From Vulcaniibacterium gelatinicum (GTDB lineage Bacteria > Pseudomonadota > Gammaproteobacteria > Xanthomonadales > Xanthomonadaceae): a stretch of DNA of 64,000 bases. The notes under the pieces are model-generated. The model was not told the DNA's origin. It ran no database searches and saw only the letters and a list, made by a program, of their open reading frames with translations. The stretch covers positions 28,683 through 92,682 of the forward strand of contig NZ_VNKO01000012.1 of NCBI RefSeq assembly GCF_008033445.1, given 5' to 3'. Shown piece by piece: positions 52,339 through 61,717 of the stretch. Every line of letters starts with the position of its first letter. The stretch's first letter is position 1. Both the position numbers and the translations under genes were made by a program.

Positions 52339-53725
52339 CGGCCAGCGGCACCGGCTGGCCGCCGCGGAAGGTGGACCAGGTCGGCGTGCGCAGCACGTTG
52401 CCGAACCCGTCCACGCGCAGCGTGCCGGTGGCGCCGGCGATCGCGGCGTCGGCCTGCAGCGCCAGCTTCTCCAGGTACGCGGTCAGCAGCCAGGCGTCGT
52501 GGCCGAAGGCGAACAGGCGCGCGGCCGGCCCGCGCGCGGTGCGCAGGCGCGCGGCCACGTCCTCGGCCGGCGGCAGCGCGGGCAGGCCGCGCACGCTCCA
52601 GGTTTCGGTGGGGAAGGCGATGCCGTCCAGCAGGCGGTCCTGCTCGGGCTTGCCGGTGCCGGAGGTCAGCTGCGAGGTGGCCACGCGCAGCGCGCCGCCG
52701 AGCCCGGCCTGGGCCAGCAGCGGCGCCGCCTCGCGCGCCCGCGCGCCCTTGAGCGCGAGGAACACCGCGTCCACGCCGCCCTGGGCCTGCGCCGCCTGCA
52801 CGCGCGGCAGCAGGCCCTCGACCGTCTCGCCGACCTCGAGGCGGGCGACCACGCTGCCGCCGCGCTCGCCGAAGGCCTCGGCGAAGGCGGCGGCCGAACG
52901 CTTCATCGCATCGTCGTTGCCCGCCAGCACCAGCACCCGGCGCGCGTTGCGGTCCACCAGGTACTCGGCCGCGGCGATGCCCTCGTCCTCGGGCGAGAGC
53001 GAGAAGCTGGCGCTGCCGGCCGGCGGCGCGGTGCTGCCGCGGTTGAGCGCGAGCACCGGCACCGGCAGTCCGGCCTGGCCGAACACGGCGTCCACCTCCT
53101 CGCGCCCGAGCGGTCCGAGCACGAAGTCGTTGCCGTCGGCGACGGCCTGCGCATAGGCCGCGAGCGCGCCCGCCGGCGTGCCGGCGGTGTCGTAGAACTT
53201 CACCTGCGGCCGGCGCCGCGCTTCGCCGTAGTAGCCGGTCAGGAACCCGTCGCGCACCGGCGCCGCGGCGGCGGCACGGCTGCCCGACAGCGGCAGCAGC
53301 ACCGCCAGCTTCAGCGGCGGGCGGTAGCCGTCGCGTTCGGCCGGCGGCCGCGCGCCGGCGTCGAAGCGCCAGGCGGAGCGGTCGAACGGCCGCGGCAGCG
53401 GCAGGCCGCGGCGCAGCAGCGCGCGCCCGGCGAAGTTGTACAGCGGGTCGCCCACCGGCAGCGCGGCGGCGTCGCGGGCGAGGGTGGCGTCGTCGAGCTG
53501 CGCCAGCAGGCGTTCGATCGCATCGGCATTGGCGGCGCGCGCCTGGCCGGCGAGCGCGGCGTCGTTGCGCGCCAGTTCGCGCGCCTGGGCGAAGGCGGGC
53601 GCATACGCGTGCGGGCGCTCGCCCGGCGTGGTCCGCACCGTCGCGCAGCCGGCGCCGAGCAGGGCCACGGCCAGCAGCAACCAGGCGGCGATGCGCGATG
53701 CGCGGCGTGGGGAGCGCAGATCCAT
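52325..53725 (-). CDS. lpoA: Penicillin-binding protein activator LpoA, short form
   Basis: 466 residues. Signal ending LLGAGC (Cys about 27, lipobox-like), a helical spacer (about 35-130), then the LppC/periplasmic-binding-like fold (about 138-460: [54 protein letters not shown]). LpoA is an outer-membrane lipoprotein that stimulates PBP1A. E. coli LpoA is about 680 residues; here most of the N-terminal TPR-like domain is missing, leaving about 100 residues. Divergent from rsmI, as in E. coli. Confidence 0.88.
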   Translation of the reverse strand: MDLRSPRRASRIAAWLLLAVALLGAGCATVRTTPGERPHAYAPAFAQARELARNDAALAGQARAANADAIERLLAQLDDATLARDAAALPVGDPLYNFAGRALLRRGLPLPRPFDRSAWRFDAGARPPAERDGYRPPLKLAVLLPLSGSRAAAAAPVRDGFLTGYYGEARRRPQVKFYDTAGTPAGALAAYAQAVADGNDFVLGPLGREEVDAVFGQAGLPVPVLALNRGSTAPPAGSASFSLSPEDEGIAAAEYLVDRNARRVLVLAGNDDAMKRSAAAFAEAFGERGGSVVARLEVGETVEGLLPRVQAAQAQGGVDAVFLALKGARAREAAPLLAQAGLGGALRVATSQLTSGTGKPEQDRLLDGIAFPTETWSVRGLPALPPAEDVAARLRTARGPAARLFAFGHDAWLLTAYLEKLALQADAAIAGATGTLRVDGFGNVLRTPTWSTFRGGQPVPLADAAR

Positions 53726-53757
53726 TGGCGGCCTCGCAGGCGATGCAGTCCGCTAGG

Positions 53758-53763
53758 ATTCTA
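53758..53763 (-). promoter_or_regulatory. -10-like element of lpoA
   Basis: Minus-strand TAGAAT, 33 nt before the lpoA ATG. The overlapping plus-strand TAGGAT (53754-53759) could serve rsmI, giving face-to-face promoters in the 95-bp divergent gap. Confidence 0.4.
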
Positions 53764-53820
53764 CCCGGGCCGCGCGACCTGCCGGGTCGCGGCCGCAAGC
53801 CTCCAGCCATCGGGACGACC

Positions 53821-54687
53821 ATGTCGGGCGCACGCGCCGCAACGCCGGGAACGCCGGGAACGCTCTACGTGGTCGCCACGCCGATCGGCAACCTCGGCGA
53901 TCTCTCGCCGCGCGCGCTGGACACGTTGCGCGGCGTGGACGCGGTGTGCGCCGAGGACACCCGCCACACCCGCCAGCTGCTCGCCCACTTCGGCCTGGAA
54001 CGGCCGCTGCTGGCGCTGCACGAGCACAACGAGGCGGCGCTGGCGGAGCAGATCGTCGCCCGCCTGCGTGCCGGCGAGTCGCTGGCGCTGGTGTCCGACG
54101 CCGGCACGCCGCTGGTCAGCGATCCCGGTTTCCGCCTGGTGCGCGCGGCGCGCGCGGCCGGGGTGCGGGTGAGCCCGGTGCCCGGGCCGTGCGCGTTCGT
54201 CGCCGCGCTCAGCGTGGCCGGCCTGCCCAGCGACCGGTTCGTGTTCGAAGGCTTCCTGCCGGCCAAGCCGCGCGCGCGCCGCGAACGCCTGGCCCAGCTC
54301 GCGCACGAGCCGCGCACGCTGCTGTTCTACGAATCCGCGCACCGGATCGAGGACACGCTCGCCGACATGGCGGCGGCCTTCGGCCAGGCGCGTCCGGCGG
54401 TGCTGGCGCGCGAGCTGACCAAGCTGTTCGAAACCGTGCTCGACGGCCCCCTGCAGGCCCTGCTCGACCGGGTGCGTGCCGACCCCGACCAGCGCCGCGG
54501 CGAGTTCGTGCTGCTGGTGCAGGGCGCGGAGGAGACGGCCGAGGCCAAGGTCGCCGAGGGCCGGCGCCTGTACGCAAAGCTGTGCGAACACCTGCCGCCG
54601 TCCACCGCCGCCCGGCTCGCGGCCGAACTGAGCGGCGCCCCGCGCAAGGCCCTGTACGGGGGCGAGGAGTCAGGTCCGTTCCGGTAA
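53821..54687 (+). CDS. rsmI: 16S rRNA C1402 2'-O-methyltransferase RsmI
   Basis: 288 residues. SAM-dependent SPOUT-unrelated (tetrapyrrole methylase-fold) enzyme: LYVVATPIGNLGDLSPRAL (about 14-32), CAEDTRHTRQLL (about 43-54), VSDAGTPLVSDPG (about 91-103) and a C-terminal RsmI HTH region. It methylates C1402 in the decoding centre together with RsmH, whose gene is just downstream in the dcw cluster. The rnpB RNA starts about 12 bp after its stop. Confidence 0.94.
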   Translation: MSGARAATPGTPGTLYVVATPIGNLGDLSPRALDTLRGVDAVCAEDTRHTRQLLAHFGLERPLLALHEHNEAALAEQIVARLRAGESLALVSDAGTPLVSDPGFRLVRAARAAGVRVSPVPGPCAFVAALSVAGLPSDRFVFEGFLPAKPRARRERLAQLAHEPRTLLFYESAHRIEDTLADMAAAFGQARPAVLARELTKLFETVLDGPLQALLDRVRADPDQRRGEFVLLVQGAEETAEAKVAEGRRLYAKLCEHLPPSTAARLAAELSGAPRKALYGGEESGPFR

Positions 54688-54698
54688 GCTGTCACCGC

Positions 54699-55048
54699 GG
54701 AGTCGGCCAGACAGTCGCGGCCCGTTTCGGCGGGCCGAGGAAAGTCCGGGCTCCACAGGGCACGGTGCCAGGTAACGCCTGGGCGGCGCGAGCCGACGGA
54801 AAGTGCAACAGAGAGCAGACCGCCGAACGGCGCCGCAAGGCGCGCGTGGCAAGGGTGAAACGGTGCGGTAAGAGCGCACCGCGAGTCCGGCAACGGACCG
54901 GCACGGCAAACCCCACCGGGAGCAAGGCCAAATAGGGACCCCATGACGCGGCCCGCGTCGGGTCCGGGTAGGCTGCTCGAGCCCTGCGGCGACGCAGGGC
55001 CCAGAGGAATGACTGTCCACGACAGAACCCGGCTTATCGGCCGGCTCC
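54699..55048 (+). ncRNA. rnpB: RNase P RNA (type A)
   Basis: About 350 nt. The ends pair (GGAGTCGGCC with GGCCGGCTCC). The universal elements are present: CCAGACAGTCGC near the 5' end, GAGGAAAGTCCGGGCTCCAC (P4 5' strand region), AGAGCAG, GGTGAAACGGTG, CGGCAAACCCCACC, and AGAGGAATGACTGTCCACGA with ACAGAACCCGGCTTA (P4 3' strand). It cleaves 5' leaders from tRNA precursors. A TAAGCT (54685-54690) that includes the rsmI stop codon is a plausible -10. A CCCCTCTTTCT tract follows the 3' end. The position between rsmI and mraZ is typical of this group. Confidence 0.96.
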
Positions 55049-55050
55049 GC

Positions 55051-55271
55051 CCCTCTTTCTGCGCCCCTTGACCTGCGCGCGCCGCGGCGTCCTCTTGTTG
55101 CGCCGCAGCACGCGTCCGGCACCGACCGGAGACGGAGCCGGGGCCTCGCGACGCACGCGGCCAGTCTCAGAATTTGAGACAAAACAGCAGCTAGTGGATA
55201 AGTCTTGAACCACTCTCTGAAGTTCAGCGCAAGCCTTTGATGCGGCTGGAAAAATCGGTCGCGAAAAGTTG
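55051..55271. other. Non-coding leader between rnpB and the dcw promoter
   Basis: No gene is supported in this stretch; together with the promoter and leader up to the mraZ start the gap is about 330 bp. It contains a 17-nt palindrome GTCTCA-GAATT-TGAGAC (55164-55180), an operator-like element, and AGTGGATAA (55194-55202), one mismatch from a DnaA box. GC content falls visibly from about 55160 to the promoter, as in regulatory DNA. Confidence 0.5.
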
Positions 55272-55300
55272 TTGACAACCCTGTGGGTCGCTCCTAAGGT
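55272..55300 (+). promoter_or_regulatory. Sigma-70 promoter of the dcw operon (Pmra-like)
   Basis: Perfect -35 TTGACA (55272-55277), 17-bp spacer and -10 TAAGGT (55295-55300). The predicted start is near 55307, giving a leader of about 75 nt before the mraZ ATG. The best promoter match in the window and the only one with a consensus -35. Confidence 0.8.
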
Positions 55301-55309
55301 GGCATCCTG

Positions 55310-55334
55310 TGGGAAAACCGGGGAATTCGTGGTT
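55310..55334 (+). promoter_or_regulatory. MraZ operator: three TGGGA-type boxes
   Basis: TGGGA (55310-55314), GGGGA (55320-55324) and TGGTT (55330-55334) repeat at exactly 10-bp intervals with 5-nt spacers. MraZ of E. coli binds three TGGGN repeats separated by 5 nt upstream of its own gene. Location immediately downstream of the predicted start site would allow repression by roadblock or start-site occlusion. Confidence 0.7.
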
Positions 55335-55381
55335 TTCCTCCCAACGAAGCCCGCGGCAGACGGGCACCACCGGGCAAGGCG

Positions 55382-55828
55382 ATGTTCCAGGGCGAGACCG
55401 CCATCACGCTTGACGACAAGGGCCGGCTGGCGATTCCGACCGCCTACCGGGAGCTGGTCGCGCGCGAGGCCGGCAACCGCCTGGTCGTCACCTACAACCC
55501 GTTCGAGTCCGGCTGCCTCTACCTCTACCCGCTGCCGGTCTGGGAGCGCGTGCGCGACCAGGTCAACGCGCTGCCGCGCACCAAGAAGGTCAACCGCAGC
55601 TTCCAGCTCAAGCTGGTGGGCGCGGCGACCTTCGTCGAGCCCGACGGCAACGGCCGGATCACGATCCCGGCCAGCCACCGCAACGCGGTCGGGATCGAGA
55701 AACGCGCGGTGCTGCTGGGCATGGGCGAGAAGTTCGAGCTGTGGAGCGAGCAGGCGCACCACGAACAGATCCGTCAGACGATCAGCGACGAGGATCTGGG
55801 CGGGGAGCTGCTCGAGTTGCAGTTGTGA
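55382..55828 (+). CDS. mraZ: Transcriptional regulator MraZ
   Basis: 148 residues, two AbrB-like repeats: [19 protein letters not shown] (1-19) and [17 protein letters not shown] (about 83-99). Forms a ring-shaped oligomer that binds TGGG boxes and represses the dcw operon. First gene of the division and cell-wall cluster. The stop overlaps the rsmH start (GTGA). Confidence 0.96.
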   Translation: MFQGETAITLDDKGRLAIPTAYRELVAREAGNRLVVTYNPFESGCLYLYPLPVWERVRDQVNALPRTKKVNRSFQLKLVGAATFVEPDGNGRITIPASHRNAVGIEKRAVLLGMGEKFELWSEQAHHEQIRQTISDEDLGGELLELQL

Positions 55829-56793
55829 GCGGCGGTGGCCCGGATGCCCGGTCCGGCCACCCTTCCGCGCCGCATCTGCCCGTGATGTACGCGCAGGTCC
55901 TGGACGGCCTGCAGGTGAAAGGGAACGGAACCTACCTGGACGGCACCTTCGGGCGCGGCGGCCACGCGCGCGGGGTGCTGGCGAAGTTGGGCCCCGGAGG
56001 CCGGCTGCTGCTGATGGACAAGGATCCCGAGGCGATCGCGGTGGCGCAGCGCGAGTTCGGAGCCGATCCGCGCGTGGCGATCCTGCGCGGCAGCTTCGCC
56101 CGCCTGGCCGACTGGGACGCGACCGCGGCCGGCCTGGACGGGGTGCTGTTCGACCTCGGCGTGTCCTCGCCGCAGCTGGACCAGGCCGGGCGCGGCTTCT
56201 CCTTCGCCAAGGACGGGCCGCTCGACATGCGCATGGATCCCGAGGCCGGCGAGAGCGCGGCGCAGTGGCTGGCGCACGCCTCCGAGCGCGAGATCGCCGA
56301 CGTGCTGTGGACCTACGGCGAGGAGCGCCACGCGCGCCGGATCGCGCGCGCGATCGTCGCCCGCCGCGCCGAGCGGCCGCTGGAGCGCACCGGCCAGCTC
56401 GCCGAGCTGGTCGCGGCGGTGGTGCCGCGCGGCGAACACAAGATCCATCCGGCCACCCGCACCTTCCAGGCCATCCGCATCCACCTCAACCGCGAGCTGG
56501 CCGACCTCGAGGCCGGGCTGGAGGCCGCGCACGCACGGCTGAAGCCGGGCGGACGGCTGGTGGTGATCAGCTTCCACTCGCTCGAGGACCGGATCGTCAA
56601 GCAGTTCATCGCCCGCCACGCCAAGGCCCCGCCGGCGAGCCGGCGCCTGCCGGCGGCGTCGGCGTTCGTGCCGACCCTGCGCGCGGTCGGGCAGGCGTGC
56701 AAGGCCGACGCGGAGGAGGTCGCCGCCAACCCGCGCGCGCGCAGCGCGGTGCTGCGCGTGGCCGAGAAGCTCGACACGGGAGGCGTGGCATGA
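55825..56793 (+). CDS. rsmH: 16S rRNA N4-cytosine methyltransferase RsmH (MraW)
   Basis: 322 residues from a GTG overlapping the mraZ stop. SAM-binding [17 protein letters not shown] (about 34-50), [30 protein letters not shown] (about 110-128), [13 protein letters not shown] linker domain and [16 protein letters not shown] near the end. It methylates N4 of C1402 in 16S rRNA, the same nucleotide modified by RsmI. GTG start and length match the family. Coupled by ATGA to ftsL. Confidence 0.95.
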   Translation: MSGGGPDARSGHPSAPHLPVMYAQVLDGLQVKGNGTYLDGTFGRGGHARGVLAKLGPGGRLLLMDKDPEAIAVAQREFGADPRVAILRGSFARLADWDATAAGLDGVLFDLGVSSPQLDQAGRGFSFAKDGPLDMRMDPEAGESAAQWLAHASEREIADVLWTYGEERHARRIARAIVARRAERPLERTGQLAELVAAVVPRGEHKIHPATRTFQAIRIHLNRELADLEAGLEAAHARLKPGGRLVVISFHSLEDRIVKQFIARHAKAPPASRRLPAASAFVPTLRAVGQACKADAEEVAANPRARSAVLRVAEKLDTGGVA

Positions 56794-57056
56794 GCCTGCG
56801 CCTGCTGCTCGCCCTGCTGGTGCTGGCCAACGTCGGCAGCGCGGTCGCGATCGTGCACGCGCGCCACGCGCACCGGCAGCTGTTCGCCGAGCTGACCCGG
56901 CTGGAGCGGGTGCGCGACGAGCTCGACATCGAGTTCGGCCGCCTGCAGCTCGAACAGGCCACCTGGGCCGAGAGCCACCGCATCGACCAGGTCGCGCGCA
57001 CGCGCCTGGGCATGGCCTTCCCCAAGGCCGAAGACATCGTGGTGGTGCAGCCATGA
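56790..57056 (+). CDS. ftsL: Cell division protein FtsL
   Basis: 88 residues: one N-terminal membrane helix (about 3-22: [20 protein letters not shown]) and a periplasmic coiled coil (about 30-65: [19 protein letters not shown]), ending [17 protein letters not shown]. It forms the FtsQLB complex that activates FtsWI at the septum. Identified by topology and position between rsmH and ftsI. ATGA overlaps on both sides. Confidence 0.92.
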   Translation: MSLRLLLALLVLANVGSAVAIVHARHAHRQLFAELTRLERVRDELDIEFGRLQLEQATWAESHRIDQVARTRLGMAFPKAEDIVVVQP

Positions 57057-58857
57057 ACGCGCGCCTGTCCCGCCCGGCAGGACGCGGCAAGCCGCCGGCA
57101 CGGCGCCAGCGGCTGCAGTTCGACCTGCGCCGCCGGCTGCTGCTGGTCACCGGCGCGCTCGGCCTGGGCGCGCTGGCGCTGGTGGTGCGCGCGGTGGACC
57201 TGCAGGTGCTGGACAACGACTTCTACCAGCGCCAGGGCGACGCGCGCTTCCTGCGCGAGCTGCCGATCGCGACCTCGCGCGGGATGATCACCGACCGCAA
57301 CGGCGAGCCGCTGGCGGTGTCCTCGCCGGTGGAGTCCATCTGGGCCAACCCGCAGGAGCTGCTCAAGCACCCGCAGCGGCTGCCGCAGCTGGCGCAGGCG
57401 CTGGGCGTGCCGGCCGAGACCCTGACCCGCCGCCTGAGCCAGCGCGCCGACAAGGAGTTCGCGTTCCTCAAGCGCCGGATCAACCCCGACGAGGCGCGGC
57501 GGATCCTCGCCCTCGGCGTTCCGGGCGTGTATTCGCAGCGCGAGTTCCGCCGCTTCTACCCGCAGGGCGAAGTGCTGGCGCACGTGCTCGGCTTCACCAA
57601 CATCGACGACCGCGGCCAGGAAGGGCTGGAGCTGGCCTTCGACGAATGGCTGCGCGGCCAGCCCGGGCGCAAGCGGGTGATCCGCGACCGGCGCGGGCGC
57701 ATCGTCGAGAACGTGGACCTGCTCGAGCCGGCGGTGCCCGGCCGCGACCTGACCCTGTCCATCGACCGCCGGATCCAGTTCCTGGCCTACCGCGAGCTCA
57801 AGCGCGCGCTGCTGGAGCATTCGGCCAGCAGCGGTTCGGCGGTGGTGCTCGACGTGGCCACGGGCGAGGTGCTGGCGATGGCCAACCTGCCCTCGTTCAA
57901 CCCCAACGCGGTCGGCGGCGGCGCGCGCGAGGCGCACCGCAACCGCGCGGTCACCGACCTGCTCGAGCCGGGTTCGACGATGAAGCCGATCACGGTCGCG
58001 GCCGCGCTCGAGGCTGGCGTGGTCACCCCGCGCACGATCGTGGACACCCGCCCGGGCAGCTACAAGCTCGGCCGCTACACCATCCGCGACACCCACGACT
58101 ACGGCGTGCTCGACGTCACCGGCGTGATCACCAAGAGCTCCAACGTCGGTTCGATCAAGATCGCGCAGCGGCTGCCGGACCAGGCCTTCCACGACTACAT
58201 CCGCCGGCTCGGCTACGGCCGCAGCACCGGCAGCGGCTTCCCCGGCGAGGCCGCGGGCGTGCTGCCGCCGCCGTCGGAATGGAGCGGTTCGACCAAGGCC
58301 ACGATCTCCTACGGCTATGGCCTGAGCGCCACGCCGCTGCAGATCGCCCAGGCCTACGCCGCGCTCGGCAACGGCGGGCGCCTGATCCGGCCCAGCTTCG
58401 TCAAGGGCGAACGCGGCGAGAGCCGGCAGGCGATGGATCCGGACGTGGCGCGCGAAGTGCTGCGGATGATGGAGACCGTCACCCTGCCGGGGGGTACCGC
58501 GACCCAGGCGCGCGTGCTCGGATACCGCGTGGCGGGCAAGACCGGCACCGCGCGCATCGCCAGCGCCGGCGGCTATTCGCGCCGCTACGTCTCGTTCTTC
58601 GCCGGGCTGGTGCCGGCGAGCAATCCGCGTTTCTCGATGGTGGTGGTGATCAACGATCCCGCGCCGAGCAAGGCCTACTACGGCGGCCTGGTCGCCGCGC
58701 CGGTGTTCCACAACGTGATGGACGGGGCGCTGCGGCTGATGGACGTGGCGCCGGACGACCTCGACGCCTGGCTCGCCGCGCAGGCCGCGGCCCAGGCCCG
58801 GCGACGACGGCCCCGGCGCAGGCGACGAATGCGGTGCAGGACGGAGGTGCGCGATGA
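57053..58857 (+). CDS. ftsI: Septal transpeptidase FtsI (PBP3) with apparent 1-nt deletion near the 3' end
   Basis: Short cytoplasmic tail, membrane helix (about 31-50), dimerisation/pedestal domain (about 65-230) and transpeptidase domain with S308-x-x-K (STMK), S362-S-N and K496-T-G. So all catalytic parts are intact. After about residue 580 (AAQAAAQA, base 58798) the frame turns into an Arg-rich string and has no stop until 61717. One extra base in the C run near 58796-58800 would restore [19 protein letters not shown] and a TGA at 58855-58857 overlapping the murE ATG, the coupling style of all neighbours. I give that restored end, about 602 residues. FtsI crosslinks septal peptidoglycan with FtsW. 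Confidence 0.85.
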
Positions 58858-60326
58858 GCCGCCGCATGCGCCTGGCCGAGTTGCTGCCCGACATCCCCGG
58901 CATCGCCGCCGATCTGGAGATCACCGGCCTGGTGCAGGACAGCCGCGCGCTGCGGCCGGGCGATGCCTTCGTCGCGATCGCCGGCTTCGGCGCGCATGGC
59001 CTGGCCTACGCCGCGCAGGCGCAGGCGGCCGGCGCGGCCGCGATCCTGTTCGAGCCGCCGGCGCCGCCGGACCTGCCGGTGCCGCCGGGCGCGATCGCGG
59101 TGCCGGGCCTGCGCGCGCGGCTGGGCGAGATGGCCGACCGCTTCCACGGCCATCCGAGCAGCGCGATGACCACCGTCGGCGTCACCGGCACCAACGGCAA
59201 GACCTCGACCGTGCAGTTGCTGGCGCAGGCCTGGCAACGGCTCGGGCTGCGCAGCGCGACCATCGGCACGCTCGGCGCCGGGCTGTACGGGCAGACCGAG
59301 CCGACCGGCTTCACCACCCCGCTGGTGCTGCAGGTGCACGCGCTGCTGGCGCAGCTGCGCGACGCCGGGGCGCAGGCGCTGGCGATGGAGGTGTCCTCGC
59401 ACGCGCTCGACCAGGGCCGCGTGGCCGGGGTGCATTTCGACGTCGCCGTGTTCACCAACCTGACCCGCGACCACCTCGACTACCACGGCGACATGGCCGC
59501 CTACGGCGCGGCCAAGGCCAAGCTGTTCGGCTGGCCCGGCCTGCGCGCGGCGGTGATCAACCTCGACGACGACTACGGCCGCGCGCTGTACGACACCCTC
59601 ACCCCGGCGGTGGCGCACGTGGGCGTGAGCTCGCGCGGCGCGCCCGACGCCGACGTGCGCGCCGAACAGGTGCGGCTGGACAACCGCGGCATCGGCTTCG
59701 AGCTGGCGATCGGCGCGCACCGGCAGGCGCTGCGCTCGCCGCTGCTGGGCCGCTTCAACGTGGACAACCTGCTGGCGGTGGCCGGCGTGCTGCACGCGCT
59801 GGGCGAGACGCCGCAGCGCATCGGCGAGGCGCTGGCGGCGCTGACCCCGGTGGCCGGGCGCATGAATCGGCTCGGCGGCGACGGCCGCCTGCCGCTGGTG
59901 GTGGTGGACTACGCGCACACGCCCGACGCGCTGGAGCAGGCGCTGGCCTCGCTGCGCGCGCACGCGCCGGCGCGGCTGCTGTGCGTGTTCGGCTGCGGCG
60001 GCGAACGCGACCGCGGCAAGCGCCCGGAGATGGCCGCGATCGCCGAGCGCCTGGCCGACGTGGTGATCGTCACCGACGACAACCCGCGCGGCGAGGACGG
60101 CGAGGCGATCGTCGCCGAGATCATGGCCGGCTTCGCCGCGCCGCAGCGGGTCGTCGTGCAGCGCGACCGCGCCGCGGCGATCGCGGGTGCGGTGGCGATG
60201 GCCGCGGCGGACGACGTGGTCCTGATCGCCGGCAAGGGCCACGAGCCCTACCAGGAGGTGGCGGGCGTGAAGCATCCCTTCGACGACACCGCGGTCGCGC
60301 GCGCGGCGCTGGAGGCACGGGCATGA
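58854..60326 (+). CDS. murE: UDP-MurNAc-tripeptide synthetase MurE (meso-DAP type)
   Basis: 490 residues. N-terminal UDP-binding domain, central ATPase (GTNGKTS, 112-118) and C-terminal domain. DNPR at 409-412 is the meso-diaminopimelate-specific motif, so the cell wall should be of the DAP type. It adds meso-DAP to UDP-MurNAc-Ala-Glu in the cytosol. Starts at the ATG overlapping the restored ftsI stop; its stop overlaps murF (ATGA). Confidence 0.96.
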   Translation: MSRRMRLAELLPDIPGIAADLEITGLVQDSRALRPGDAFVAIAGFGAHGLAYAAQAQAAGAAAILFEPPAPPDLPVPPGAIAVPGLRARLGEMADRFHGHPSSAMTTVGVTGTNGKTSTVQLLAQAWQRLGLRSATIGTLGAGLYGQTEPTGFTTPLVLQVHALLAQLRDAGAQALAMEVSSHALDQGRVAGVHFDVAVFTNLTRDHLDYHGDMAAYGAAKAKLFGWPGLRAAVINLDDDYGRALYDTLTPAVAHVGVSSRGAPDADVRAEQVRLDNRGIGFELAIGAHRQALRSPLLGRFNVDNLLAVAGVLHALGETPQRIGEALAALTPVAGRMNRLGGDGRLPLVVVDYAHTPDALEQALASLRAHAPARLLCVFGCGGERDRGKRPEMAAIAERLADVVIVTDDNPRGEDGEAIVAEIMAGFAAPQRVVVQRDRAAAIAGAVAMAAADDVVLIAGKGHEPYQEVAGVKHPFDDTAVARAALEARA

Positions 60327-61717
60327 AGCCGCTGCGGCTCACGCAGATCGCGAACATGGTCGGCGGCCGGGTGGCCGGCGCCGACGCGGTGGTGGCGCGC
60401 GTGGTCACCGACACGCGGCAACTGGCCGCGGAGCAGGGCGGGCAGGCGCTGTTCGTCGCGCTCAAGGGCGAGCGTTTCGACGGCCACGATTTCGTCGCCG
60501 CCGCCGCCCGGGCCGGCTGCGCCGCGGCGCTGGTGGCGCGCGCCCTGGACGTGCCGATCCCGCAGGTGGTGGTGGCCGACACCGCGCGCGCGCTGGCCGC
60601 GCTCGCCGGCGCGGTGCAGCGCGAGCGCGCGGCCCGGGTGATCGGGATCACCGGCAGCAACGGCAAGACCACGGTCAAGACGCTCACGCTCTCGATCCTG
60701 GAGCGGGCCGGCCGCGCCTACGCCAACCCCGGCAACCGCAACAACGAGATCGGCCTGCCGCTGGCGGTGCTCGACGCGCCCGAGGACGCGCAGTTCGCGA
60801 TCTACGAGATGGGCGCCGGCAAGCCCGGCGACATCGCCTACCTGTGCGCGATCGCGCGTCCCGACGTGTCGGTGGTCAACAACATCGCGCCTGCGCACCT
60901 GGAGCGGATGGGCAGCCTGCTCGGCGTGGCCGACACCAAGGCCGCGATCTACGACGCGCTGCCGCCGGACGGGGTGGCGGTGATCAACGCCGACGACGCC
61001 TTCGCGCCGTACTTCGGCGAACGCGCGCACGGGCACCGGATCCTGCGTTTCGGCCTGGAGGCCAGCGCCGACGTGACCGCGCGCGACATCGTCGCCGATG
61101 CCGAGGGCTCGCGCTTCACCCTGGTCGCGCCGGAGGGCGAGGCCGAGGTGACGCTGGCGCTGCCCGGCCGGCACAACGTGCGCAACGCGCTCGCCGCGGC
61201 CTGCCTGGCGCTCGGCGCGGGCGCGCCGCTGCAGGCGATCCGCGACGGCCTGGCCGCTGCGCGTCCGGTCGCCGGGCGCCTGGTCACGCACCGCCTGCAC
61301 AGCGGCGCGGTGCTGGTGGACGACAGCTACAACGCCAACCCCGGCTCGCTCCACGCCGCGATCGACACCCTGGCCGCGGCCGGCGGCGAGGGCTGGCTGG
61401 TGCTGGGCGACATGCGCGAGCTCGGCGCCGACGCCGAGGCGCTGCACGCCGAGGCCGGCCGCCGCGCCCGGAGCGCGGGCCTGCGCCGGCTGTACGCGCT
61501 CGGGCCGCTCAGCGCGCACGCCGCGCGCGCGTTCGGCGCGGGCGGACGGGTGTTCGACAGCCACGAGGCGCTGGCCGCGGCGCTGCTGGCCGAGCTGCGC
61601 CCGGGGGTGCAGGCGCTGGTCAAGGGGTCGCGCGGCAGCGCGATGGACCAGGTGGTGAAGGCGGTGCTCGCGGCCGAGCCGCGTCCGCAGGGCAAGGGGG
61701 GCACCGATGCTGCTTGA
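60323..61717 (+). CDS. murF: UDP-MurNAc-pentapeptide synthetase MurF
   Basis: 464 residues. ATPase loop [13 protein letters not shown] (about 109-121), [13 protein letters not shown] and [10 protein letters not shown] (about 333-342) are diagnostic. It adds D-Ala-D-Ala to the UDP-MurNAc-tripeptide. The ATG at 60323 overlaps the murE stop (ATGA). The upstream frame is open all the way back to ftsI because of the ftsI frameshift; MurF itself is complete and begins normally ([15 protein letters not shown]). Overlaps mraY by 11 bp. Confidence 0.95.
   Translation: MKPLRLTQIANMVGGRVAGADAVVARVVTDTRQLAAEQGGQALFVALKGERFDGHDFVAAAARAGCAAALVARALDVPIPQVVVADTARALAALAGAVQRERAARVIGITGSNGKTTVKTLTLSILERAGRAYANPGNRNNEIGLPLAVLDAPEDAQFAIYEMGAGKPGDIAYLCAIARPDVSVVNNIAPAHLERMGSLLGVADTKAAIYDALPPDGVAVINADDAFAPYFGERAHGHRILRFGLEASADVTARDIVADAEGSRFTLVAPEGEAEVTLALPGRHNVRNALAAACLALGAGAPLQAIRDGLAAARPVAGRLVTHRLHSGAVLVDDSYNANPGSLHAAIDTLAAAGGEGWLVLGDMRELGADAEALHAEAGRRARSAGLRRLYALGPLSAHAARAFGAGGRVFDSHEALAAALLAELRPGVQALVKGSRGSAMDQVVKAVLAAEPRPQGKGGTDAA

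Noticed and set aside
55190..55205. Replication origin near the DnaA-box-like sequence
   Set aside because: Only one near-match, no cluster of boxes, no dnaA/dnaN/gyrB neighbourhood.
57053..61717. A genuine FtsI-MurF fusion protein
   Set aside because: The joining region of about 500 residues is murE DNA read in the wrong frame; a 1-nt deletion at the ftsI end explains it more simply.
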